A DNA stretch of 5,571 nt, from assembly GCA_021159525.1 (NCBI GenBank), contig JAGHEC010000460.1, positions 1-5,571 on the forward strand. Direction: 5' to 3'. Positions 1-5,412 of this stretch are shown one piece after another. Under the pieces are notes generated by a model that had not been told where the DNA came from, made no database searches, and saw nothing but the letters and a program-made list of their open reading frames with translations. A program made the position numbers and the translations under genes. How positions within the stretch are numbered: the first letter of the stretch is position 1; each line of letters begins with the position of its first letter. The DNA comes from Deltaproteobacteria bacterium (lineage in GTDB: Bacteria > Desulfobacterota > DSM-4660 > Desulfatiglandales > Desulfatiglandaceae).

Positions 1-169
1 AACCGGGGACCCATCCGAAGGATGGGGCCTGAGTCGAGCGAAGCGAGCGAAGAAGAGACGGCGCCCTCCCGGCAGTCGCGTCAGAAAAACCCTCCTGCCC
101 CGGGTTATTGAGCTGTTACGTGAGGCGGACAATCCCAAATTTGATCAAAAATCAGGCGTGAACGGTTAC
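1..169 (-). repeat. Repeat copy A of a dispersed palindromic element, partial
   Basis: Positions 29-169 are the reverse complement of 5017-5157: 141 bp without gaps, with 6 mismatches by my alignment. In element orientation (minus strand) it begins GTAACCGTTCAC at 169. About 50 bp later comes GTAACAGCTCAAT, then the GGGGCAGGA arm, then the CGACTGCCGGGAGG block and a TTCGCTCG-rich stretch. Beyond position 29 the similarity to copy C stops. The second half of the element, which should carry TCCTGCCCC and the closing terminal repeat, is absent and a short hairpin stands in its place. The copy is therefore truncated or rearranged, unless it resumes left of the window. An open frame crosses it (PPGSRVRKTLLPRVIELL) but is probably not a gene: of the six differences from copy C, three change and one silently alters codons in ways that show no clear coding constraint. 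Confidence 0.85.
7..29. other. Short hairpin at the edge of repeat A
   Basis: CCCATCC (10-16) and GGATGGG (20-26) form a perfect 7-bp stem around a GAA loop. It is extended by GG (7-8) and CC (28-29) across one A/G mismatch. No T-run follows on either strand, so a classical intrinsic terminator is not supported. It sits exactly where the similarity between copies A and C ends and may mark the junction of a rearrangement or the end of a different small element. Confidence 0.5.
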
Positions 170-185
170 ACAAAGTCAGAGGGCA

Positions 186-524
186 GTGGGCAGTCAGGTG
201 CCCCTTTATGCCTTCAAGGTGTGGGGCGACCTCTTCAATGCTCGGCAGAAGCTGGCCCTCATCACCTCTGCGGAAAAGGTCCGGCAGGCGTACAAGGAGA
301 TGCTGGATGAGGGGATGGATAAGGATTATGCCAGGGCGGTGCCGGCATATTTGGGGTTGGTCTTGGATAGAACACTGATGTTTACATCCGCGTTAACAAA
401 ATGGAAGCCTGACGCCGAAAGTCCAGTCGATCTGTTTTCGAGGCAGGCTCTACCTATGACATGGGACTATTCTGAAAACAACGCAATGTTGACATTTCAG
501 GATGAACTGGATAATAGGAATTAA
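186..524 (+). pseudogene. Fragment of DUF1156 / COG1743 adenine-specific DNA methylase
   Basis: The 112-codon frame contains WGDLFNARQKLALIT (residues 13-27), a middle part with YLGLVLDR, and RQALPMTWDY (86-95). These strings are characteristic of the DUF1156/COG1743 family of large Zn-ribbon adenine-specific DNA methylases, which usually run to about 900-1000 residues and often occur in defence islands with a DUF499 ATPase. Only an internal slice is left. The N-terminal DUF1156 domain and the NPPY catalytic motif are not here, and after RQALPMTWDY the family-like sequence (normally continuing WDFAEVNPF) fades into DELDNRN and a stop. The frame opens at a GTG at 186, but this is not a convincing start: there is no good Shine-Dalgarno, and upstream the frame runs into a stop at 159 inside repeat A. 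The likely history is a methylase gene destroyed by deletion and repeat insertion. The family call comes from remembered sequence signatures; a protein search would settle it. Confidence 0.6.
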
Positions 525-719
525 TGCCGCGTCAAAGGTCGCATAGACGCTACCGCTCCTTTAGCCCTGCACCACATCATCACTCGAGCAATCGAGGGGA
601 GCAGAATTTTCGAGAATAAAAAGGGCAGGGAAGATTGGCTTGAGCGGTTATCCGGGCTTGTAGAGGAAACAATAACGCGCTGTTACACATGGGCACTCAT
701 GACAAAGCACGGCCGATAG
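524..719 (+). pseudogene. REP-associated tyrosine transposase (Y1/IS200-like, HUH), frameshifted N-terminal remnant
   Basis: An ATG at 524 overlaps the preceding stop (TAATG) and begins MPRQ, the usual opening of this family. One extra base around 536 shifts the frame. From 537 the frame reads GRIDATAPLALHHIITRAIEG, then an acidic/basic helix (EDWLERL), then RCYTWALMTKHGR and a stop at 717-719. Intact relatives (COG1943, Y1_Tnp) read roughly MPRxARIDAPGALHHI...RCYAWALMPNHxHLL. The fragment therefore stops at the first His of the HUH metal-binding motif and lacks the second His and the catalytic Tyr domain. It is non-functional on two counts: frameshift and loss of about two thirds of the protein. 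RAYT enzymes mobilise or maintain REP/REPIN palindromes. Finding a remnant between two copies of a palindromic repeat is suggestive, but it does not prove that this enzyme spread these repeats. Confidence 0.65.
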
Positions 720-854
720 GCTCAACCAACTCCCCAACCGCCCAAGATAGCCGCGTCAGATGCAGCCGCGGGTTGGGCGGCACTGCCGCTATATAAGCCA
801 GTGTGATAAATATTGAAAGAAGTTTTCCCCCAAAGCAGAAGTGTTCCAGAGAAT
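720..854. other. Gene-free stretch between transposase remnant and repeat B
   Basis: No gene is supported here. A minus-strand open frame of 75 codons covers the stretch and runs into repeat B, but it has no recognisable domain and shares its start region with the repeat, so I treat it as fortuitous. CCGCCCAA (739-746) and TTGGGCGG (773-780) are an 8-bp inverted pair. The pair GCTCAAC (720-726) and GTTGGGC (772-778) fits the attC consensus ends RYYYAAC/GTTRRRY, but the sequence between them does not fold as an attC should. Confidence 0.4.
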
Positions 855-1035
855 GTAACAGCTCAATGAACAGAGGCAGGAGGGTTTTTCTGACGCGACT
901 GCCGGGAGGCCCGGAGCGGAACAAAAATCATCCTGCCCCTGTGGCGCCTTCGCTGTTATCTCCCTACGTATTGAGCTGATAGGATTTTCTCATATCAATG
1001 TATCAGGGAGATCTCAAGCCCCCGTGAACGGTTAC
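855..1035 (+). repeat. Repeat copy B of the palindromic element, directly upstream of the operon
   Basis: The 5' half (855-909) matches copy C 5067-5121 with about 6 differences in 55 bases. The 3' half (911-981) aligns without gaps to copy C 5159-5229 at lower identity. Copy B lacks the 37-bp TTCGCTCG-rich insert found between the halves in C. The core is bounded by GTAACAGCTCAAT (855-867) and ATTGAGCTGATAG (970-982), imperfect inverted repeats, with internal arms GGCAGGA (875-881) and TCCTGCC (931-937). About 50 bp further lies GTGAACGGTTAC (1024-1035), the reverse complement of the motif that opens copies A and C, here on the opposite side of the core. Only four bases separate its end from the Shine-Dalgarno sequence of the next gene, so the leader of the operon is essentially made of this element. 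Confidence 0.8.
971..998 (+). promoter_or_regulatory. Weak candidate sigma-70-type promoter inside repeat B
   Basis: TTGAGC (971-976) and TATCAA (993-998) are separated by 16 bases, each matching four of six consensus positions. The candidate lies 57 bases before the ATG of the first operon gene and straddles the terminal inverted repeat of copy B. Its -35-like hexamer is part of the conserved element end (ATTGAGC). The match is poor and could be chance. If real, the mobile element supplies the promoter of the operon. No better promoter is evident between 720 and 1054. Confidence 0.2.
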
Positions 1036-1039
1036 TAAA

Positions 1040-1046
1040 AAGGGAG
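1040..1046 (+). promoter_or_regulatory. Ribosome binding site of the FrhB-like gene
   Basis: AAGGGAG lies 8 bases before the ATG at 1055 and fixes that start. It begins only five bases after the GTGAACGGTTAC end of repeat B, so the repeat boundary and the translation signal are almost adjacent. Confidence 0.7.
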
Positions 1047-1054
1047 TTTCCCAT

Positions 1055-2173
1055 ATGCGTGTATTGGGTCCAACAGAGTTGGTGGAACACGTCCACAAGA
1101 GGGGTTTGTGCGTAGGGTGCGGGGCCTGCGTTGGTCTCTGCCCCTATTTTTTAAATTATAAGGGAAGAACCGTTCAGCTCTTTCCCTGCACCCTCATACA
1201 GGGGCATTGCTTTGCCGCCTGTCCCAAAGCGGAAGTGGACCTGGACGAGATCAGCAGACATCATCGCCAGAGGCCGTATAATGGGGCGCCCATGGGGGAT
1301 GTTGAGGAGGCCTTTGCCGCCAAAGCAGGCCCTAAAATGCCGGCCGGCTCTTTTCAGGGCGGCGGCGTGGTGTCGGCGCTCCTCATTTACGCTCTGCAGG
1401 AGGGCCTGATCAAGGCAGCGATTCTCACAGGGAAAGACGAAAACGGCCCAACCCCGCGCATTGCCTCGCATCCCGAAGAAATCCTGGAGTGCGCCACCTC
1501 CAAGTTCACGGTTGCCCCCACCCTTGCGGCCTTCAATCGAGCTGTATCCGAGCAAATCAGCCCCCTCGGGGTAGTGGGGACGCCCTGCCAGATGACGGCC
1601 GTGGCCAAGTGGCGCACCAACCCGTTGAATCGCGATGCCTTTGCGGATCCCGTGGCCTTGACCATCGGAGTGTTCTGCAACTGGGGTCTGGACCAGAGGC
1701 AGCTCCATTCTTTTCTGGCAGAGCGGATGGATTTATCGCGCATCAGGGGAATGGATATACCCCCGCCCCCGGCCAATGTCCTGGTGGTCGATTTAGGCAA
1801 GGAAACCATAACCCTCCCCCTGGATGAGATCAAACCATTTATTCCTGAGACCTGTCATCTTTGTCCGGATATGACCTCGGAGTGGGCCGATCTGTCGGTG
1901 GGCATGTTGGAGGGACGACCGGGCTGGAACACCCTCCTGGTGCGCACTCAAAGGGGTAAGGATCTGGCGGCGGGGGCCACGGCCGCGGGTTTACTCAAAA
2001 CAGACCCCGTGCCCGAGTCAAATCTTGTTCACCTCGGGGAAGCCGCCAAAAGCAAGCAAAAGAGGGCATTCATGAATATGAACAAGAGGGGATTATTGAA
2101 TGCCTCGGATAAAAATGGCACAGCCCTGCTGCGCGTTCCCCCAGACGTGGTCAGGTCCATTCTTGAGGCGTAA
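1055..2173 (+). CDS. FrhB/FdhB-family iron-sulfur flavoprotein (coenzyme F420 hydrogenase/dehydrogenase beta subunit family)
   Basis: This is a 372-aa soluble protein with no signal peptide or membrane segment. The N-terminus carries a [4Fe-4S] motif CxxCxxCxxxCP (C19, C22, C25, C29). A second cysteine set, C45, C52 and C56-P57, lacks the usual CxxC pair, so a complete second cluster is uncertain. FrhB_N-like sequence follows, with GGGVVSALLIYAL (102-114) and TSKFTVAPTLAAF (148-160). The FrhB_C domain then has VVGTPCQ (173-179), FC (207-208) and CHLCPDMTSEWADLSVG (267-283), where CxxC plus D and S residues resemble cluster and flavin-binding parts of known members. Proteins of this fold pass electrons between iron-sulfur clusters, FAD and a soluble carrier, with F420 in methanogens. 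The carrier here cannot be read from the sequence, and F420 should not be assumed. It is co-directional with iorAB, 57 bases upstream, so it may accept or donate electrons for that enzyme. The start is supported by AAGGGAG at proper spacing. Confidence 0.88.
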   Translation: MRVLGPTELVEHVHKRGLCVGCGACVGLCPYFLNYKGRTVQLFPCTLIQGHCFAACPKAEVDLDEISRHHRQRPYNGAPMGDVEEAFAAKAGPKMPAGSFQGGGVVSALLIYALQEGLIKAAILTGKDENGPTPRIASHPEEILECATSKFTVAPTLAAFNRAVSEQISPLGVVGTPCQMTAVAKWRTNPLNRDAFADPVALTIGVFCNWGLDQRQLHSFLAERMDLSRIRGMDIPPPPANVLVVDLGKETITLPLDEIKPFIPETCHLCPDMTSEWADLSVGMLEGRPGWNTLLVRTQRGKDLAAGATAAGLLKTDPVPESNLVHLGEAAKSKQKRAFMNMNKRGLLNASDKNGTALLRVPPDVVRSILEA

Positions 2174-2230
2174 CACATACACCCGGTCCAGAGGATCGGT
2201 CAGGTCAAACCCAATACAGCGGAGGAAAAT

Positions 2231-4174
2231 ATGTCTACCATAACCCGGGGGAGCCCCGGGGAAAGCATGCTCCTCCAGGGCAATGAAGCCATCGCCCGTG
2301 GGGCCTTGGAGGCGGGCGTTCAAGTGGCGGCAGGCTATCCGGGCACGCCTTCTTCGGAGATCGTGGAAAGCCTGGCCAGGGCAGCGGAAGAACGCAAACT
2401 CTATGTGGAGTGGTCGGCGAACGAAAAGGTTGCCCTGGAGGTGGCAGCCGCAGCCAGCTTCAGCGAGCTCCGTTCTCTCGCCGCCATGAAGCAGGTGGGC
2501 GTCAATGTGGCGGCCGACTTCCTGCTGCATCTGGCCCAGTACGGCACAAGGGGAGGCATGGTTCTCGTCTCCTGCGAAGATCCGGGGGCCCTGTCCAGCA
2601 CCAATGAGGGCGACTCCCGCCAGTACGCGCGCATGATGGAGTTTCCCCTGCTGGAACCTGGGGACTTTCAGGAGGCCAAGGAAATTACCAAATGGGCTTT
2701 TGAACTTTCAGAAGAGATACACAATGTAGTGATGGTGCGGAGCGTCACCCGCATGTCCCATGCGAGCGGCAAAGTGACCCTTGGCAAGCTCCCGAAAAAG
2801 GGCGCCAAGGCCCGCTTCCGATACAAGGGATCCCTGACAGGAGAGATGGAAGGGCCTGTGGCCAGCATGCCCAACAGCGTATTTGTGCTGCACAAGCGCC
2901 AGCAGGATAAGCTCAGGAAGGCGGCGGAAATCTTCGAAAGCTCACCCTTCAACAAGTACACAGGTCCGGAGCGGCCCGATCTCCTGATTATCGCCAGTTC
3001 TGTGTGCTGGTTGTACTGCAAAGAGGCCCTGCAGCTCTTAGGGATCGGCCATCGGGTGGGGTTGTTGAAGCTCGGGACCACATGGCCCCTTCCACGGCGC
3101 CTCCTTGAAAAACACCTGAGCGCGACGGACCGGGTTTTGGTGGTGGAAGAGCTCCTTCCCTTCTTGGAGGAGAATGTCAAGGTCCTGGGTGCAGAGCTGA
3201 GTGAACGGATCGGGTCTATACGGTTTTACGGAAAAAGGGACGGAACATTGCCGTCCGTGAGCGAACTGAGCCCGGATAGGGTGGCAACGGCCCTCTCCAC
3301 ACTCCTTTCCGTGAGTGTCCCTTCGCCCCCGGAAGAGTATCATAAAGGAGTGCAGGAAGCAGCAGATGCGGGGGCCCCGCCGAGAATGATTACCTTCTGC
3401 CCCGGTTGTCCCCATCGGGCTTCTTTCTGGTCCATTCACAATGCCCTGGCCATGGACGACCGCAAAGGCTTTGTGTGCGGGGATATCGGATGCTACTCCA
3501 TGGGCCTGTATCCGGCAGGTTTTGAAACCCTCAAGACGCTTCATGCCATGGGCTCGGGTACCGGTCTGGCCTCGGGATTTGGAAAGCTGGGGCAGTTCGG
3601 GTTGAACCAACCGGTTCTTTCCGTGTGCGGCGATTCGACCTTTTTCCATGCGGCCATGCCTGCGCTTGTGAACGCTGTTCATAACCAGTCCGATATTATC
3701 ATGGTGGTTTTGGACAACAGCGGAACAGCCATGACCGGATTTCAGCCCCATCCGGGTCTCAGCCAAGACGCCATGGGAAGGACGGCCCCTGCCATCGATA
3801 TTGCCGCAATCTGCCGAGGGATGGGCGTACATGTAAATATCTGCGACCCCTTTGATTTGGATCAGACCCGGTCCACCCTTTTACAGATGCTCGAACACGG
3901 CAGGGGCGTGCAGGTGCTCGTATTGAAACAGATGTGTGCATTGAGCCCGGAGAAAAAATCCAAAAAGCCTTATGAGATGTCCCTGGATCCGGATATCTGC
4001 CTGGGCGAGGCCTGCGGCTGCAACCGATTGTGCACCAGGGTCTTTGGGTGCCCCGGGCTGGTGTGGGACAAGAAGATAAAAAAGGCCAGGATAGACGAGG
4101 TCATATGCGTGGGATGCGGGGTATGCGCTTCCATCTGCCCCGCGGGCGCTATTCAAAAGAGGGAGGCCGCGTAA
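2231..4174 (+). CDS. iorA: Indolepyruvate:ferredoxin oxidoreductase, alpha subunit
   Basis: This is the 647-aa, TPP-dependent large subunit; length and domain order are normal for IorA. It catalyses, with IorB, aryl pyruvate + CoA + oxidised ferredoxin to aryl-acetyl-CoA + CO2 + reduced ferredoxin (indolepyruvate, phenylpyruvate, hydroxyphenylpyruvate). The N-terminal pyrimidine-binding domain shows GNEAIARGALEAG (17-29), GYPGTPSSEI (35-44) and E65 in WSANEK, placed like the cofactor-activating Glu. A middle domain spans about 245-360. The pyrophosphate domain has TFCPGCPHR (388-396), GDIGCYSMG (417-425) and the TPP/Mg motif GDST (467-470) through LDN (494-496). The C-terminus is ferredoxin-like: C590, C595, C597, C601, C607 in an irregular set, then a regular CVGCGVCASICP (626-637). 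GGAGG five bases before the ATG sets the start. iorB follows one base after the stop, so the subunits are very likely translationally coupled. The protein is cytoplasmic. The physiological substrate and direction are not determinable here. Confidence 0.95.
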   Translation: MSTITRGSPGESMLLQGNEAIARGALEAGVQVAAGYPGTPSSEIVESLARAAEERKLYVEWSANEKVALEVAAAASFSELRSLAAMKQVGVNVAADFLLHLAQYGTRGGMVLVSCEDPGALSSTNEGDSRQYARMMEFPLLEPGDFQEAKEITKWAFELSEEIHNVVMVRSVTRMSHASGKVTLGKLPKKGAKARFRYKGSLTGEMEGPVASMPNSVFVLHKRQQDKLRKAAEIFESSPFNKYTGPERPDLLIIASSVCWLYCKEALQLLGIGHRVGLLKLGTTWPLPRRLLEKHLSATDRVLVVEELLPFLEENVKVLGAELSERIGSIRFYGKRDGTLPSVSELSPDRVATALSTLLSVSVPSPPEEYHKGVQEAADAGAPPRMITFCPGCPHRASFWSIHNALAMDDRKGFVCGDIGCYSMGLYPAGFETLKTLHAMGSGTGLASGFGKLGQFGLNQPVLSVCGDSTFFHAAMPALVNAVHNQSDIIMVVLDNSGTAMTGFQPHPGLSQDAMGRTAPAIDIAAICRGMGVHVNICDPFDLDQTRSTLLQMLEHGRGVQVLVLKQMCALSPEKKSKKPYEMSLDPDICLGEACGCNRLCTRVFGCPGLVWDKKIKKARIDEVICVGCGVCASICPAGAIQKREAA

Positions 4175-4175
4175 T

Positions 4176-4790
4176 ATGGAAAAAACGACCTTGCCCCATG
4201 ATCCATACAATGTCATCATTACCGGCGTCGGCGGACAGGGAAATGTCCTTGCATCCAAGGTGCTCGGCAACATCCTTGTAGCAAAAGGCATGGACATTAC
4301 TATCGGAGAAACCTTTGGGGCCACCCAGCGAGGCGGCTCAGTCATGAGCCACCTACGCATCTCCGCGGTTTCATCCTGGTCTCCCCAGATTCCCAGAGGA
4401 ATGGCCCATGTGGTTATTGCCCTCGAACCAATCGAGGCACTGCGGGTCCTGTCTGACTATGGCAACCCCGAAACCCTGGTCATCAGCAATGATCGGCCGG
4501 TCTACCCGGTAGGCGTGATCCGCGGGGAAATGGATTATCCTGAAGAGGCTGCCCTGAGAGAGCGACTGAAAACCTTCAGCCGCACCTTGGTCCTCATTCC
4601 GGCTACGGATGAAGCCGTCAAGCTCGGGGCGCCCATCCTGGCAAACATCATCCTCCTGGGCGTCCTGGCCGGCACCGGGGTACTGGCCTTTGACAGGAAC
4701 CACTTTTCCCGGGTGATTTCCCGCATGATGCCCCCAGAAAGGGTGGAAATCAATATGAAGGCCTTTGACGTGGGGATGAGAATGATCTGA
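4176..4790 (+). CDS. iorB: Indolepyruvate:ferredoxin oxidoreductase, beta subunit
   Basis: This 204-aa protein is the small catalytic-gamma type subunit (POR family, 2-oxoacid:acceptor oxidoreductase gamma domain), which pairs with IorA. Its length is typical. The glycine-rich loop GVGGQGN (17-23) and the signature GETFGATQRGGSVMSHLRI (44-62) are clear. The hydrophobic segment ILANIILLGVLAG (154-166) near the end is part of the fold and is not a membrane helix. The family binds the CoA-side substrate region and completes the active site at the alpha/beta interface. It has no cysteine clusters, as expected, because the iron-sulfur clusters are in IorA. The start ATG lies one base after the iorA stop, and its Shine-Dalgarno GGGAGG (4161-4166) lies inside the end of iorA, indicating coupled translation and equal stoichiometry. 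No terminator hairpin with a T-run is visible after its stop. The next strong secondary structure is repeat C, about 230 bases downstream. Confidence 0.94.
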   Translation: MEKTTLPHDPYNVIITGVGGQGNVLASKVLGNILVAKGMDITIGETFGATQRGGSVMSHLRISAVSSWSPQIPRGMAHVVIALEPIEALRVLSDYGNPETLVISNDRPVYPVGVIRGEMDYPEEAALRERLKTFSRTLVLIPATDEAVKLGAPILANIILLGVLAGTGVLAFDRNHFSRVISRMMPPERVEINMKAFDVGMRMI

Positions 4791-4810
4791 AGCCGCTCCT
4801 GAGACGCTCA

Positions 4811-4978
4811 TCAAGGGAAGAACCGGCCGCGCTCCATATTACCCCCGCATCCTGAAAGCGCCTTGAGGCCGTTGAAAAAGGGGAATTCGTAACGCCCGTG
4901 TCCCATGAGGATCAAATCGCCAGGCTGACAGATGTCCATCGGGTCCCGGCCCTGATTTGCGGCAATCGTCCGAGCCAT
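4811..4978 (-). pseudogene. 55-codon minus-strand open frame, unidentified, possibly a gene remnant
   Basis: Reading from ATG (4978-4976) to TGA (4813-4811), this encodes MARTIAANQGRDPMDICQPG followed by DLILMGHGRYEFPFF and a Gly/Cys-rich end. The composition is protein-like (GDLIL, hydrophobic periodicity), and the open frame continues upstream of the ATG through TTSAVSLS towards repeat C at 5017. That suggests a longer gene cut off by the repeat. I do not recognise the family. There is no clear Shine-Dalgarno before the ATG. It is convergent with iorB, ending 20 bases after its stop. A chance open frame remains possible given the short length. Confidence 0.3.
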
Positions 4979-5016
4979 GCTCAAGCTCACAGCGGAGGTC
5001 GTGCCTGCGGTAGAAC

Positions 5017-5230
5017 GTAACCGTTCACGGGTGATTTTTGGTCAAATTTGGGATTGTCCGCCTTACGTAACAGCTCAATAACCCGGGGCAGGAGCGTTTT
5101 TCTGCCGCGACTGCCGGGAGGGCGCCGTCTCTTCTTCGCTCGCTTCGCTCGACTCAGACCGGAGCACAAGAAACATCTTCCTGCCCCGGTGGTACGGTCG
5201 CTGTTATCCCCCTGATTATTGAGCCGATAC
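5017..5230 (+). repeat. Repeat copy C, the most complete copy of the palindromic element
   Basis: GTAACCGTTCAC opens the copy at 5017, followed by a 50-bp leader shared with copy A. The core runs 5067-5230 with 13-bp terminal inverted repeats GTAACAGCTCAAT (5067-5079) and ATTGAGCCGATAC (5218-5230), matching 11 of 13 when one is reversed. Inside are perfect 11-bp arms CCGGGGCAGGA (5083-5093) and TCCTGCCCCGG (5179-5189), so the core can fold back on itself. Between the arms is a block shared with A and B (CGACTGCCGGGAGG, ending about 5121). A 37-bp segment present in A and C but missing in B follows, with TTCGCTCG repeated at a 9-base period (5135-5142 and 5144-5151). It encodes no transposase, so any movement would depend on an enzyme acting in trans. 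The minus-strand open frame across it is probably not a gene. Confidence 0.85.
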
Positions 5231-5412
5231 AATAAAACCGCATCTCAACCGGTTCTCAAGCGGATGTGCAACAGCTTGATCGAAATGGAAAAAATCTGCC
5301 GCGAGCAATTTTCCCTTGAAAAGACTCCGTAGGATTGTGCCCTGCATGGAGGTCAGGAGCATGCCGGCGCCTACAGATTCACAATAAATACTCATAGAAG
5401 GAGGGTATCACC
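5231..5412. other. Stretch between repeats C and D, with a possible gene tail
   Basis: No complete gene is present. On the plus strand an open frame enters from repeat C and reads SQPVLKRMCNSLIEMEKICR, then EQFSLEKTP to a TAG at 5330-5332. This is protein-like and could be the last 30 or so codons of a destroyed gene, or a 22-aa ORF from the ATG at 5264, but no ribosome binding site precedes that ATG and I do not recognise a family. The rest, 5333-5397, shows nothing further. Confidence 0.35.
5398..5405 (+). promoter_or_regulatory. Orphan Shine-Dalgarno-like sequence next to repeat D
   Basis: AAGGAGGG is a near-perfect ribosome binding sequence, but no ATG, GTG or TTG lies 5-12 bases downstream. 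The element end (GTATCACC, in two tandem copies, 5405-5420) starts at its last base. This would fit an element that landed between a ribosome binding site and its gene. A chance purine run cannot be excluded. Confidence 0.3.

Noticed and set aside
697..924. Minus-strand 75-codon frame
   Set aside because: It starts inside repeat B, crosses the gene-free stretch and has no recognisable domain or ribosome binding site; it is explained by the repeat's fortuitous open frame.
1151..1833. Long minus-strand frames opposite the FrhB-like gene
   Set aside because: They are mutually overlapping shadows of a well-supported gene, with no protein-family features.
3038..3832. 264-codon minus-strand frame opposite iorA
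   Set aside because: It is antisense to a clear, motif-complete iorA in high-GC sequence, with no domain of its own; it is a shadow frame.
4791..5016. Intrinsic terminator after iorB
   Set aside because: No GC-rich hairpin followed by a T-run is visible before repeat C; the repeat itself could stop transcription but that cannot be shown from sequence.
4987..5232. Minus-strand 81-codon frame over repeat C
   Set aside because: It lies almost wholly in a non-coding palindromic repeat and gives the same PPGS...KTLLP look-alike peptide as the other copies.
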